From assembly GCF_013283875.1 (NCBI RefSeq), contig NZ_CP054139.1, positions 1,798,001 to 1,862,000 on the forward strand: a DNA stretch of 64,000 nt. The letters run 5' to 3'. The translations under genes and the position numbers were made by a program. Position 1 is the first letter of the stretch; each line of letters begins with the position of its first letter. Shown here piece after piece: positions 43,424 to 52,478 of the stretch. The notes below the pieces were generated by a model that did not search any database, had not been told where the DNA came from, and worked only from the letters and a program-made list of their open reading frames with translations. The DNA comes from Mucilaginibacter mali. GTDB taxonomy: Bacteria; Bacteroidota; Bacteroidia; Sphingobacteriales; Sphingobacteriaceae.

Positions 43424-44155
43424 CTACATTGCTGTAACATCGGCCGTGGTTAAATTTATGCTATAGTTATTGCCCTCTAAAGTTAATTGCGCCGTATTAG
43501 CATCTTTAAAAACTATGGTGCCGTTATAGCTAAATGTATTTTTGTTTTTCACCGTCCCGGATACCGAAACATTCCCCGTGCCGCTTATGATAGCCCTGGA
43601 CGATTTATTGATCACCAGGTTGACAATATCAATATTAAGGCTGTTGTTACCGGCCAGTTGGGTAATATCTACGGTTTGAAAGGTGCCCGTAGTTTGATAA
43701 TTGCCGTTGAGCGAATAAGTAGCATCGCTGCCCGAAAGCGAGGCCAGGTTAAAGGTGGCATTTGCCGAGTTAACGCTTGTTAAGTTAGCTGCATCAAAGC
43801 TGCCATTGTATTTAACCGTGCTCGACAAGTTATCCTGGATATTATTATTGCAATTAACCATATAATAGTAGCCCAGCGCATAGTTGTAATTGATGGTAGA
43901 TGTTGATGCCTCTTGCCGGGCCAGCGCGAATGAATCGATCACACCGCAGCCTTTTCCGGCATTGGTTACATTTTTAGCATAAAGGGCAATATCATTTTTA
44001 ATGTTTGCAAAGCCATTGGCATTTACCGAAAGTGCGGCCCCAACCATGGTAGCGGCCTGGGCATTGGTAATATTGGTGGTTTTAACCGCATTTTCCTTTT
44101 TGCACGATGCAAATAAAATAACGGCCGCGGTAGTTAATAGTAGAAAATTTCTCAT
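43424..44155 (-). CDS. Lipoprotein of unknown family, paralogue 2
   Basis: A 243-residue protein with lipoprotein signal MRNFLLLTTAAVILFASC (Cys18). Matching pieces with paralogue 1 include TNAQAATMVGAALSVNANGF, a GCGVIDSF cysteine pair, NCNNNIQDNLSSTVKYNGSF and a closing GTIVFKDANTAQLTLEGNNY. The gene is separated from paralogue 1 by 187 AT-rich bases on the same strand, so each probably has its own promoter. A tandem duplication followed by divergence is the simplest reading. Confidence 0.7.
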   Translation of the reverse strand: MRNFLLLTTAAVILFASCKKENAVKTTNITNAQAATMVGAALSVNANGFANIKNDIALYAKNVTNAGKGCGVIDSFALARQEASTSTINYNYALGYYYMVNCNNNIQDNLSSTVKYNGSFDAANLTSVNSANATFNLASLSGSDATYSLNGNYQTTGTFQTVDITQLAGNNSLNIDIVNLVINKSSRAIISGTGNVSVSGTVKNKNTFSYNGTIVFKDANTAQLTLEGNNYSINLTTADVTAM

Positions 44156-44302
44156 AGTGGTTGGGGTATTGGTCTCCCTTTTGATTACGAAAAACTAAAA
44201 AGGTTTAAGTTTATATTAAATATTATACGCCAATAGTACAGCAATTGTTTTAAAATGGTTGCTTTTTACACCAGATGCACTAATATTATTACATAAGGCC
44301 CC

Positions 44303-44345
44303 AATAAAAAAGCCTGAGAACCGACCTAAACGGTCAATCTCAGGC
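44303..44345 (-). terminator. Intrinsic terminator of the aldo/keto reductase gene
   Basis: On the minus strand GCCTGAGA and TCTCAGGC arms, with an inner GACC/GGTC pair, run into TTTTTTAT. It ends the leftward gene at 44366. Confidence 0.85.
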
Positions 44346-44365
44346 ATTTAAAAAATATATGTCTG

Positions 44366-45223
44366 TTACAATGTTGCAGATAGTTTATTCATGGTCTCCA
44401 TATCCTCATCCGTCAACTCAATATCGGCAGCTTTTACGTTTTCTTCCAGGTGTTTTACTTTGGATGTTCCCGGTATAAGCAGGATATTATTGGAGTGGTG
44501 CAGTAGCCAGGTAAGGGCAATTTGGTGTACGGTAACTCCTTGCTTGCGGGCTATCAGCTGTAGTTTTTCCTGCACGGCAACATTCCCGGCGTTTAGCGGG
44601 AACCAGGGGATGAAAGCGATATTTTGTTCTTCGGTATATTTTAGTACCTGTTCCCATTTGCGGTTATCAACACTGTACATATTTTGCACCGATACCACAT
44701 CAAAAAATTCCTGCGCTTTTTTTATTTCGGCCACATTAACTTCCGACAGGCCAATGTGCTTGACTTTACCTTGTTCCTGCGCTTTTTTCAAAAATTCAAA
44801 CGATGCTTCGGCTGGTACTTTTGGGTCGATGCGGTGCAGCTGGTACAGGTCTATTTGTTCCAGTTTCAGGCGCTTCAGGCTGCCTTCAAGCGCTTCCTGT
44901 AAATGTTTGGGGCTGGCATCTACCGGCCATTGGTCGGGGCCGGTACGCAGCAGGCCACCTTTGGTGCCAATTACCAGGTCGGTTGGGTAAGGGTGCAGGG
45001 CTTCGGCAATTAATTCTTCCGAGATATGCGGGCCGTAACTATCGGCTGTATCAATAAAATTAATACCCAGATCGATGCTGCGTTTTAACACGCGGATGGC
45101 TTCGTCCTTATCGGCCGGAGGCCCCCAAATGCCTTTGCCGGTAATGCGCATGGCGCCATAACCCATGCGGTTTACGGTAAGATCTTTGCCTATGGTGAAC
45201 GTTTTGTTGAATGGTGTGCTCAT
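44366..45223 (-). CDS. Aldo/keto reductase
   Basis: A 285-residue NADPH-dependent (beta/alpha)8 oxidoreductase. The catalytic tetrad is readable: Asp and Tyr in FIDTADSYGPHISEE, Lys in LVIGTKGGL, His in DLYQLHRID. The cofactor end IPGTSKVKHLEENVKAADI is typical. The start MSTPFNKTF is chosen over an upstream ATG 22 codons earlier, whose extension has no family counterpart. The group resembles general stress or pyridoxal-reductase-like AKRs; the natural substrate is unknown. Confidence 0.92.
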   Translation of the reverse strand: MSTPFNKTFTIGKDLTVNRMGYGAMRITGKGIWGPPADKDEAIRVLKRSIDLGINFIDTADSYGPHISEELIAEALHPYPTDLVIGTKGGLLRTGPDQWPVDASPKHLQEALEGSLKRLKLEQIDLYQLHRIDPKVPAEASFEFLKKAQEQGKVKHIGLSEVNVAEIKKAQEFFDVVSVQNMYSVDNRKWEQVLKYTEEQNIAFIPWFPLNAGNVAVQEKLQLIARKQGVTVHQIALTWLLHHSNNILLIPGTSKVKHLEENVKAADIELTDEDMETMNKLSATL

Positions 45224-45499
45224 GGTGTGTTTTTCTGTTAGGTAACAACAGCAAGTATGGCAAAAATGTTCGTATGATATCATCTGCACAATGTCAATTA
45301 ATCGTTATTAAATAATAATATTACACTTATATTTAATGTGTTAATTCTAAAACGGCTCAAAAACGCGGTGAGATGCTCTGCCAGGGGTTAAAGCGGGCCG
45401 TACAATATCAACCATATATCTAAAAAAATAATATTGTTTGTAACGGAACGCGATGTTCTGGCATCTTATCAGCTTTAATACAAATACCTTATTACCAAA

Positions 45500-46474
45500 A
45501 TGAAAAAGTTTAAAAAATGGATAGCGGTCACGGTGATCGTTATTGTAGTAGCCGTTACGGCGATGGTAACCTACGTAACCATGGTCCTGCCTAATGTAGG
45601 CAAACCTGAAGCAATAAAAATAGATTATACCCCGCAACGTATTGCTCATGGTAAATACCTGGCCAATCATGTAACTGTATGTATGGATTGCCACTCGGAC
45701 CATGACTGGACCAAGTTCACAGGCCCGTCAGATACCAGTAAATTAGGCATAGGTGGGATGAAGTTCGATGCCGCGGTTGATCTGCCCGGCGAGATCTATG
45801 TGCCAAATATCACCCCATTCAATTTAAAGGATTGGACCGATGGCGAGATCTTTCGTGCCATTACTACGGGTGTTAAAAAGGATGGTTCGGCTATTTTTCC
45901 GATAATGCCATGGCAATCGTACTCAAAAATGGATAGGGAAGATGTGTATGATATTATTGCCTATATCCGCACCCTGAAACCGCAGCAAACCAGTTATCCT
46001 AAAGCTAAATTGGATTTTCCGCTGAATATCCTGGTGCACACTATGCCGCAAAAGGCAAATTTAGGCACCCGCCCGCCCGAAAGTGATACTTTGAAATATG
46101 GGCAGTATTTAGTGCAATCCGCCGTCTGCCAAGATTGCCATACACAGGAAGAACATGGTACGCAATTGCCGGGAATGGCCTTTGCCGGTGGCCGTCCGTT
46201 TACGCTGAACGGGGGAGTAGTAAAAAGTGCCAACATTACAGCCGACACCAAAACAGGAATAGGCGCATGGACCAAGGCGCAATTTTTGGCCCGTTTTACC
46301 ATGTATGCCGATAGTGGTTATAAGCCAACTTCGGTTAAACCTGGCGAATTTCAAACCGTGATGCCATGGTTGATGTATGGCAAAATGAAGAAGACCGACC
46401 TGGAGGCTATTTACGCGTATTTAAAAACGGTGAAGCCGGTTGATAACACGGTGGTGAAGTTTAGTAACAAATAA
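45500..46474 (+). CDS. Membrane-anchored diheme cytochrome c
   Basis: A 324-residue protein with a single N-terminal helix (KKWIAVTVIVIVVAVTAMV), uncleaved, and two periplasmic cytochrome c domains. Heme-binding motifs are CMDCH (Cys61, Cys64, His65) and CQDCH (Cys210, Cys213, His214). Candidate distal Met ligands lie in FPIMPWQSYSKM and TVMPWLMYGKM. It probably passes electrons from an inner-membrane dehydrogenase or acts with sugar/alcohol dehydrogenases. No partner oxidoreductase is adjacent, so its electron donor is unknown. Confidence 0.9.
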   Translation: MKKFKKWIAVTVIVIVVAVTAMVTYVTMVLPNVGKPEAIKIDYTPQRIAHGKYLANHVTVCMDCHSDHDWTKFTGPSDTSKLGIGGMKFDAAVDLPGEIYVPNITPFNLKDWTDGEIFRAITTGVKKDGSAIFPIMPWQSYSKMDREDVYDIIAYIRTLKPQQTSYPKAKLDFPLNILVHTMPQKANLGTRPPESDTLKYGQYLVQSAVCQDCHTQEEHGTQLPGMAFAGGRPFTLNGGVVKSANITADTKTGIGAWTKAQFLARFTMYADSGYKPTSVKPGEFQTVMPWLMYGKMKKTDLEAIYAYLKTVKPVDNTVVKFSNK

Positions 46475-46577
46475 GTTATAAAACCACGAATTTAGGCAGG
46501 CGTGCAGTTTTGTTTGGATATCATATTCAATATTTTATAGATTTATATTAACTATTAACTGATCAAATATTATTGAA

Positions 46578-47291
46578 ATGAAAAAACTATTACTTGCATT
46601 ATTTTGCTGCTTTGCTGTTGGCGCCTATGCGCAGGATACAGTAAAAAAAAGCAACAGCGTTGGTAAGTTCGATGAGCAATTTATGGTGCTCAAATCCGAC
46701 AAAAAGGTGCGCCAGGGATCGTACCACCTTTATACCGAGAAGAAACTGGTAGCCAGTGGAAACTACGATAAAGGAAAAAGGGTAGGTGTTTGGAGTTTTT
46801 ATAACGGTGATGAGCTGGAGCAACAGTACGACTACACCAGCAATAAAGTAGTTTTAAACCATGGTAGCAAAGCCATTAGCTGCGAGGTAGAAAACACACA
46901 ACCCAGCGATTCGGTAAAAGCGGCTGTAAAAATTGGGGGTTATAATGGTTTGAGTATGCTGGTAGCCAGTACCGATTTTTCGAGCAATGCCGATGTGGGT
47001 AACAACAAGGTGATACACGTGTTCACGCTTGATGATAAGGGCGAAGTGCAATCGTGGATGGCTACCATTAAAAGCGCCGATGGTATAAAGGTAGTAAACC
47101 AAAAAATTGTTGATGTTGACCCTGAAGTGGTGAAATTTATTCCTGCCATGGTAAATGGTAAACCTGTGGCCTGTACAGTAACTTTTAACAGCGATATGAA
47201 AGGTATAAAAGGCGCGGGTACTGATGGTACCGATACTGGAAAGGCCAAAACACGCGGTAGCGGCTTTGGTGGCCGCAGAGGCGGGGAGTAG
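46578..47291 (+). CDS. Secreted MORN-like protein, possible TonB-like tail
   Basis: A 237-residue protein with a signal peptide (MKKLLLALFCCFAVGAYA, then QDTVKK). Residues about 35-75 contain MORN/YwqK-type repeats (QGSYHLYTEKKLVASGNYD; KGKRVGVWSFYNGDELEQQ). The C-terminus has KFIPAMVNGKPVACTVTFN, which recalls the last strand of a TonB C-terminal domain. It ends with a Gly/Arg-rich tail (GSGFGGRRGGE). No named function can be assigned. It stands alone upstream of tig. Confidence 0.6.
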   Translation: MKKLLLALFCCFAVGAYAQDTVKKSNSVGKFDEQFMVLKSDKKVRQGSYHLYTEKKLVASGNYDKGKRVGVWSFYNGDELEQQYDYTSNKVVLNHGSKAISCEVENTQPSDSVKAAVKIGGYNGLSMLVASTDFSSNADVGNNKVIHVFTLDDKGEVQSWMATIKSADGIKVVNQKIVDVDPEVVKFIPAMVNGKPVACTVTFNSDMKGIKGAGTDGTDTGKAKTRGSGFGGRRGGE

Positions 47292-47367
47292 TAATTTTAG
47301 TTTTTGATTTTTAGCGTTAGCCCCAACTCTGGCTTATAAATAAGCACATTTCTTTAAAAAAATATTT

Positions 47368-47408
47368 ATACCTTTGCGCCCTAATTTAATGGTGCAAAGG
47401 TATTTTTT
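47368..47408. promoter_or_regulatory. tig promoter -7 box embedded in a palindrome
   Basis: ATACCTTTGCGCC (47368-47380) and GGTGCAAAGGTAT (47391-47403) are inverted, followed by a T run to 47409. TACCTTTG is a perfect TAnnTTTG box on the plus strand, and the mirrored arm gives the same box on the minus strand. It could be a promoter with an operator, or a terminator for the preceding gene. Confidence 0.5.
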
Positions 47409-47453
47409 TATCCCTGCGCCTGTTATCAAAAAAATAAAGACGGTTTTAAAAAG

Positions 47454-48800
47454 ATGAACATCTCACAGGAAAAAAAAGACAGCCTGAACGCAGTTATAAA
47501 GATCAACCTTGATCCTGCTGATTACCAGCCACGTGTTGAAAAAGCGATAAAGGAACAAGCTAAAAAAGCAAAAATACCTGGCTTTCGCCCGGGCATGGTG
47601 CCGCCTGCACACATTAAACGTATGTATGGCAAAAGCATTTTGGTTGACGAGATCAATAACCTGTTATCAGATACGCTGAATAATTACCTGAATGAGCAGC
47701 AACTGGAAGTATTAGGCCAGCCACTGCCGAAGATGGATGACGAAAAGGAATACAACTGGGATTTTGCCGATAACTTTGAGTTTAACTACGAAGTTGGCCT
47801 GGCACCGGAATTTGCTATCGACCTTTCATCGAAAGATAAAGTTACCCAATACGAGATAAAAGTAGATGACCAAACCCTGGCCGACCGCACCAAAAACCTG
47901 CGTAAAAGCTATGGCAAAATGTCAAACCCTGACGTATCGGCAGAAGATGACGTGCTTTATGCCGAATTAAAACAACTTTCTCCGGATGGTTCTGTTTTTG
48001 AAGGTGGAATTGAGCATACAGGTTCTATCCGTTTAGACCAGGTTCAGGACGCCAAAGTGAAAAAATCGTTGGTAGGCCTGAAAAAAGGTGATAATGTAAC
48101 CCTGGATGTGCAGAAAGCTTACAATAACGATGCAGCGCGCATTGCCGCTGTATTAGGTATTGACGAGGAAACTGCAGCAGCGTTGAAATCGAACTTTAGC
48201 CTGACCGTTAAAAACGTTAACCGTTTGGAAGAAGCCGATTTGAACCAGGAGTTCTTTGATAAATTATTTGGTGAAGGCGTAGTAACTACCGAAGAGGATT
48301 TCAAAGCTAAAGTTACCGGTGAAATTGAAATGATGATGGCGCAGGATTCAGAACGTAAACTGCAGAACGACATTTACAATTACGTGGTTAACAAATTCAA
48401 CTTTGAATTGCCCGACGAGTTCCTGAAACGCTGGTTAAAAGCTACCAACGAGAAGATCAGCGAAGAAGAATTGGAAGGTGGCTACGCCGATTTTGCTAAA
48501 AACCTGAAATGGACCTTAGTAGGCAACAAGATCATTAGCGAAAACAAGATCGAAATTAAGTACGAGGATGTTTTCCAGGCGGCTAAGGCACGTTTAGATG
48601 CACAGTTCCGCATGTACAGCCCGCAGCCCTTAGGCGAAGAGCAATTAGGCCAGTACACTGTTCAGTTTTTACAGAACAAGGAGAACGCTAACCGTATCTT
48701 CGACGAAGTGAAAGGCGCTAAAGTGATCGATCATATTAAGAGTGTAATTACACTTGATAAAAAAGAGATAGCTAATGCCGATTTCGCAAAATTAGCCTAA
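47454..48800 (+). CDS. tig: Trigger factor
   Basis: A 448-residue ribosome-bound chaperone that meets nascent chains at the exit tunnel. The ribosome-binding segment has GFRPGMVPPAHIKRMYGKS, carrying the family GFRxGxxP signature in the N-terminal domain. A degenerate FKBP-type prolyl isomerase domain follows in the middle, as usual in Bacteroidota, and a long helical C-terminal domain (about 260-440) makes the cradle. It precedes clpP and clpX in the same direction, the standard tig-clpP-clpX order, but a terminator and a repeat lie between tig and clpP. Confidence 0.95.
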   Translation: MNISQEKKDSLNAVIKINLDPADYQPRVEKAIKEQAKKAKIPGFRPGMVPPAHIKRMYGKSILVDEINNLLSDTLNNYLNEQQLEVLGQPLPKMDDEKEYNWDFADNFEFNYEVGLAPEFAIDLSSKDKVTQYEIKVDDQTLADRTKNLRKSYGKMSNPDVSAEDDVLYAELKQLSPDGSVFEGGIEHTGSIRLDQVQDAKVKKSLVGLKKGDNVTLDVQKAYNNDAARIAAVLGIDEETAAALKSNFSLTVKNVNRLEEADLNQEFFDKLFGEGVVTTEEDFKAKVTGEIEMMMAQDSERKLQNDIYNYVVNKFNFELPDEFLKRWLKATNEKISEEELEGGYADFAKNLKWTLVGNKIISENKIEIKYEDVFQAAKARLDAQFRMYSPQPLGEEQLGQYTVQFLQNKENANRIFDEVKGAKVIDHIKSVITLDKKEIANADFAKLA

Positions 48801-48864
48801 AGCTGAAAGCAAAAGGCAAAAAGCTTTTTGCTTTGGTCTTTTCGCTTTAAGCTTATAAAAAGCC

Positions 48865-48899
48865 AAAAAAAGCAACGTTGTACACAGCGTTGCTTTTTT
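48865..48899. terminator. Bidirectional terminator between tig and clpP
   Basis: AAAAAAAGCAACG (48865-48877) and CGTTGCTTTTTT (48888-48899) form a hairpin with A and T flanks. Just upstream (about 48805-48855) a GCAAAAAGCTTTTTGC palindrome with inverted GAAAGC/GCTTTA ends looks like a further interspersed repeat. An upstream in-frame extension of clpP across this hairpin is therefore rejected. Confidence 0.85.
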
Positions 48900-49001
48900 A
48901 TTTGCAAATATTTTTACTTTGCGCAAACCATATGCTTAATAAAGTATTCAACTAAAAACTATATTTACCGGGCATACAAAACCCAAAAAACAAATTCCAA
49001 A

Positions 49002-49715
49002 ATGGACAATATCAATAAAGACGAATTCAGAAAATACGCGGTAAAGCACCACCGCATTAACAGCCTTACTGTAGATAGATATATATCAGGTATCGACCGC
49101 TCTACCACGCCACAAGGCATAGTTACCGGTATGACGCCTTATATTATTGAAGAGCGCCAGCTGAACATATCTCAGTTAGACGTATTCTCTCGTTTAATGA
49201 TGGACCGCATCATTTTTTTAGGCGATGCTATCTACGAGGGCATTGCTAACGTTATCCAGGCCCAATTGCTGTTCCTGCAATCGGCAGATGCCAAGCGCGA
49301 TATCCAGATCTACATTAACTCGCCTGGTGGTTCGGTTTATGCGGGCTTAGGTATTTATGATACCATGCAGTTCATATCAAACGATGTAGCTACTATTTGT
49401 ACAGGTATGGCCGCATCTATGGCTGCCGTATTATTATGTGCCGGTGCCGATGGTAAACGTGCCGCTTTGCCGCACTCAAGGGTGATGATCCACCAGCCGA
49501 TGGGTGGCGCGCAAGGCCAGGCTTCAGATATCGAGATCACCGCCCGCGAGATCGCTAAACTGAAGAAGGAATTGTACGAGATCATCTCTAAACACAGCGG
49601 TACACCGTACGAAAAAGTTTGGGACGCATCAGACCGCGACCACTGGATGATAGCTGAAGAAGCTAAAGAATTTGGTATGGTTGATGAAATATTGCGTTCT
49701 AACAACGAAAAATAA
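49002..49715 (+). CDS. clpP: ATP-dependent Clp protease proteolytic subunit
   Basis: A 237-residue serine peptidase that forms the tetradecameric chamber served by ClpX. The catalytic Ser139 is in GMAASMAAV and the His in HSRVMIHQPMGG; INSPGGSVYAG is the oxyanion/substrate strand. The N-terminus MDNINKDEFRKYAVKHHRIN is about 40 residues longer than the E. coli mature enzyme, as is usual for this phylum. The start is downstream of the tig terminator. clpX follows 101 bp later with its own promoter. Confidence 0.96.
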   Translation: MDNINKDEFRKYAVKHHRINSLTVDRYISGIDRSTTPQGIVTGMTPYIIEERQLNISQLDVFSRLMMDRIIFLGDAIYEGIANVIQAQLLFLQSADAKRDIQIYINSPGGSVYAGLGIYDTMQFISNDVATICTGMAASMAAVLLCAGADGKRAALPHSRVMIHQPMGGAQGQASDIEITAREIAKLKKELYEIISKHSGTPYEKVWDASDRDHWMIAEEAKEFGMVDEILRSNNEK

Positions 49716-49765
49716 TTGCTTATTGGATATTAAATAAGGGTAAGTGAAACCATTTGCCCTTATTT

Positions 49766-49797
49766 ATTGTATATTCAGCAATATTTATATAATTTTG
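49766..49797 (+). promoter_or_regulatory. clpX promoter
   Basis: A -33 TTG (49767-49769), then 20 bp, then -7 box TAATTTTG (49790-49797), matching the Bacteroidota consensus in sequence and spacing. The expected start of transcription is about 15 bp before the ATG. Confidence 0.65.
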
Positions 49798-49816
49798 AGT
49801 AAACCAATCTATAAGT

Positions 49817-51058
49817 ATGACTAAGAACAGCAAGGAAATCAGGTGCTCATTTTGCGGTGCAGGTAAGCAGGATTCTCTGATGCTGATAGCAGGGTTAGAT
49901 GCGCATATCTGCGATAAATGCGTTAACCAGGCTAACGAAATATTGGCTGAAGAATTAAAGATACGTAAGGTTAAGTCTTCACCATCTGCGCCATCCATAT
50001 TAAAACCCGCGGAAATTAAGCTGCACCTTGATCAATACGTTATTGGCCAGGATGATGCTAAAAAGATACTTTCGGTTGCGGTTTATAATCACTACAAGCG
50101 CCTTAACCAACGTGTGGAAAAGGATGATGTGGAGATAGAAAAATCGAACATAGTAATGGTAGGCGAAACCGGAACGGGTAAAACCCTGCTGGCTAAAACC
50201 ATCGCCAAGATATTGAATGTGCCTTTCTGCATTTGCGACGCTACTGTGCTTACAGAAGCAGGTTACGTAGGCGAAGACGTGGAAAGCATCCTGACCCGCC
50301 TGCTGCAAAGCGCCGATTATGATGTAACCGCTGCCGAAAAGGGTATTGTTTACATTGATGAGGTTGATAAGATCGCCCGTAAAAGCGATAATGCCTCCAT
50401 CACCCGCGACGTATCGGGTGAGGGTGTTCAGCAAGCATTATTAAAGATACTGGAAGGTACCATGGTGAACGTACCACCCCAGGGAGGCCGTAAACACCCC
50501 GATCAGAAGATGATATCGGTAAATACCAGCAACATCCTGTTTATTTGCGGTGGTGCCTTTGATGGTATCGACAAAAAGATAGCCAGCCGCCTGCGTACCC
50601 AAACCGTTGGCTACAAAATGAAGCGCGACGATAACGGCGAGGTGGATATGAAGAACCTGTACAAGTACATCACCCCGCAGGATCTGAAATCGTTTGGCTT
50701 GATCCCTGAACTCATCGGTCGTTTGCCGGTGCTGACTTACCTGAATCCGTTGGATAGGGAAGCCCTGCACAATATCCTTACCGAACCGAAGAACTCGCTG
50801 CTGAAGCAATACAAGAAATTGTTTGAATACGAGGGAGTTAAACTGGAGTTTGAAGACGATGTGCTTGACTTTATTGTTGACAAGGCGATGGAGTTTAAAT
50901 TAGGCGCCCGCGGCCTGCGTTCTATCTGCGAAGCGATCATGATCGACGCCATGTTCGAGTTCCCGAGCAAGAAAGATGTGAAGCGCCTGGTAGTTAATCT
51001 GGACTATGCGCGAGACAAGTTTGAGAAATCGGATATTAAAAAATTAAAAGTAGCATAA
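49817..51058 (+). CDS. clpX: Clp protease ATP-binding subunit ClpX
   Basis: A 413-residue AAA+ unfoldase. The N-terminal zinc-binding domain has CSFCG and ICDKC, giving four cysteines for adaptor and substrate binding. Walker A is GETGTGKT, Walker [13 protein letters not shown], and the pore GYVG loop follows [22 protein letters not shown] and [10 protein letters not shown] (sensor 2) complete the set. It delivers tagged proteins to ClpP. It is preceded by its own promoter and followed by a hairpin terminator. Confidence 0.97.
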   Translation: MTKNSKEIRCSFCGAGKQDSLMLIAGLDAHICDKCVNQANEILAEELKIRKVKSSPSAPSILKPAEIKLHLDQYVIGQDDAKKILSVAVYNHYKRLNQRVEKDDVEIEKSNIVMVGETGTGKTLLAKTIAKILNVPFCICDATVLTEAGYVGEDVESILTRLLQSADYDVTAAEKGIVYIDEVDKIARKSDNASITRDVSGEGVQQALLKILEGTMVNVPPQGGRKHPDQKMISVNTSNILFICGGAFDGIDKKIASRLRTQTVGYKMKRDDNGEVDMKNLYKYITPQDLKSFGLIPELIGRLPVLTYLNPLDREALHNILTEPKNSLLKQYKKLFEYEGVKLEFEDDVLDFIVDKAMEFKLGARGLRSICEAIMIDAMFEFPSKKDVKRLVVNLDYARDKFEKSDIKKLKVA

Positions 51059-51103
51059 TATTAATACGACATAAAATTCGTACATTTGCTATGCAAGCAT
51101 AAT

Positions 51104-51128
51104 AAACCCTGGTGAAACGCCGGGGTTT
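51104..51128 (+). terminator. Hairpin downstream of clpX
   Basis: AAACCCTGG (51104-51112) pairs with CCGGGGTTT (51120-51128), with one wobble. A weak TAnnTTTG box (TACATTTG, 51081-51088) lies just before it, so it may instead sit in the leader of the AMP nucleosidase gene. Confidence 0.5.
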
Positions 51129-51179
51129 GTTGTATCCGGTATTTTGGGTTCGGGACGGTACCCCGCAAGCAGACCCTCA

Positions 51180-51313
51180 TGTCATTTCGATAGAGCTGGG
51201 GTGGACAAGCGAAGTGGGGGCGAAAGAGAAATCTTATACGCGCGATAAGTATAGCGTATAAGATCTCTCCTCACGCCAGCGCACCACCCAACGCTGGTTC
51301 GTTCGAGATGACA
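51180..51313. repeat. Inverted doublet of the CTTATACG repeat without nuclease gene
   Basis: A 134-bp element from TGTCATTTCGATAGAGC to TTCGAGATGACA. Its two halves face inward; the centre is a hairpin with ATCTTATACG (51231-51240) and CGTATAAGAT (51255-51264). The halves match the flanks of the GIY-YIG gene at 12143-12597, but only a few bases separate them here. Confidence 0.88.
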
Positions 51314-51366
51314 AATTGTAAGTGCGGGGCGATAAACTGTAACAAATAAAAACAACATATAATTAA

Positions 51367-51393
51367 AACCCCCGAAAGGCGGGGGTTAAGGAG
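51367..51393 (+). promoter_or_regulatory. Leader hairpin and SD-like AAGGAG before AMP nucleosidase
   Basis: AACCCCCG (51367-51374) and CGGGGGTT (51380-51387) form a tight hairpin with a five-base loop, ending 15 bases before the ATG. It is followed by AAGGAG at 51388-51393, an unusual Shine-Dalgarno-like sequence for this phylum. Confidence 0.55.
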
Positions 51394-51402
51394 AGAAAAA
51401 TT

Positions 51403-52263
51403 ATGAACGAAGAAAAAAACGTAAAAAAGGCCGCTATCGCTAACGAAGCGCCTAAAGTGAAAGAAGTATCGACCCCGGTTAAAGCGGGTTTGAAAACAAA
51501 GGACAGCATTGTAGCTAACTGGCTGCCACGCTACACCGGCCGGCCGCTGGAAGAATTTGGTAATTACATTATCCTTACCAATTTTTCTAAATACCTGAGC
51601 ATGTTTTCGGAATGGCATGATAACGCGCCGATAATGGGTTTAGATAAGCCGATGCAAAGCGTAACCGCCAATGGTATTACCATCATTAACTTTGGTATGG
51701 GCAGTTCGGTAGCGGCTACCGTAATGGACCTGCTGACGGCCATTCATCCCAAAGCGGTTATCTTTTTGGGTAAATGCGGTGGCTTAAAGCGGAAGAATGC
51801 CGTAGGAGACCTGATACTGCCGATAGCGGCCATCAGGGGCGAAGGTACATCAAACGATTACATGCCTGCCGAAGTGCCCGCGCTACCATCATTCGCACTG
51901 CAAAAAGCAATATCGACCACCATACGCGATTATGGCCGCGATTACTGGACCGGTACCTGCTACACCACCAACCGCCGTGTTTGGGAGCACGATAAAGAGT
52001 TTAAAAAATACCTGAAAACCCTGCGTGCCATGGCGGTGGATATGGAAACAGCAACCATTTTTACTACCGGCTTTGCCAACAAGATACCAACCGGCGCGCT
52101 GCTGCTGGTATCCGATCAGCCAATGATACCTGAAGGCGTTAAAACAGCTGAAAGCGATTCGAAAGTTACCGAGCAATATGTGGAAACGCACCTGCATATC
52201 GGTATCGAGTCGTTAAAGCAATTGATCAACAATGGTTTGACGGTGAAGCACCTGAAGTTTTAA
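51403..52263 (+). CDS. amn: AMP nucleosidase
   Basis: A 286-residue protein of the short AMP nucleosidase type found in Bacteroidota, related to purine nucleoside phosphorylases. It splits AMP into adenine and ribose 5-phosphate, tuning adenylate pools. Recognisable blocks are YTGRPLEEFGNYIILTNF, a GMGSSVAATVMDLL phosphate-site segment, VIFLGKCGGLKRK, and RAMAVDMETATIF, where the Glu of MET contacts ribose. The N-terminal ~30 residues are Lys/Ala-rich and likely disordered. The 344-bp gap upstream holds a repeat doublet and a leader hairpin. Confidence 0.9.
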   Translation: MNEEKNVKKAAIANEAPKVKEVSTPVKAGLKTKDSIVANWLPRYTGRPLEEFGNYIILTNFSKYLSMFSEWHDNAPIMGLDKPMQSVTANGITIINFGMGSSVAATVMDLLTAIHPKAVIFLGKCGGLKRKNAVGDLILPIAAIRGEGTSNDYMPAEVPALPSFALQKAISTTIRDYGRDYWTGTCYTTNRRVWEHDKEFKKYLKTLRAMAVDMETATIFTTGFANKIPTGALLLVSDQPMIPEGVKTAESDSKVTEQYVETHLHIGIESLKQLINNGLTVKHLKF

Positions 52264-52271
52264 GCTTAGGA

Positions 52272-52379
52272 TTAACCACAGAGGTCACAGAGAAAGAAAC
52301 ACAGAGAACGCAGAGGCATATTTTAAAACTAATTTATCTCCGTGTCCTCTGTGAAAACCTCTGTGACCTCTGTGGTTAA
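52272..52379. repeat. TTAACCACAGAGGTCACAGAG inverted repeat
   Basis: A 21-bp arm opening TTAACCACAGAGGTCACAGA (52272-52292) is exactly complementary to 52359-52379. The middle keeps CACAGAG and CTCTGTG units. A diverged relative lies at 61453-61565. Confidence 0.9.
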
Positions 52380-52478
52380 ATAACTAAAATGAAAATAATC
52401 TACTAAAATTATAGATTAAATTTAGACATTCGCACCCGGAACGGAAGCCCGCCAAATTGGGCTTTAATTTTGAAAATT

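Noticed and set aside
48828..49001. 58-codon extension of clpP upstream
   Set aside because: It runs through the tig terminator and promoter-like DNA, and its sequence is not ClpP-like.
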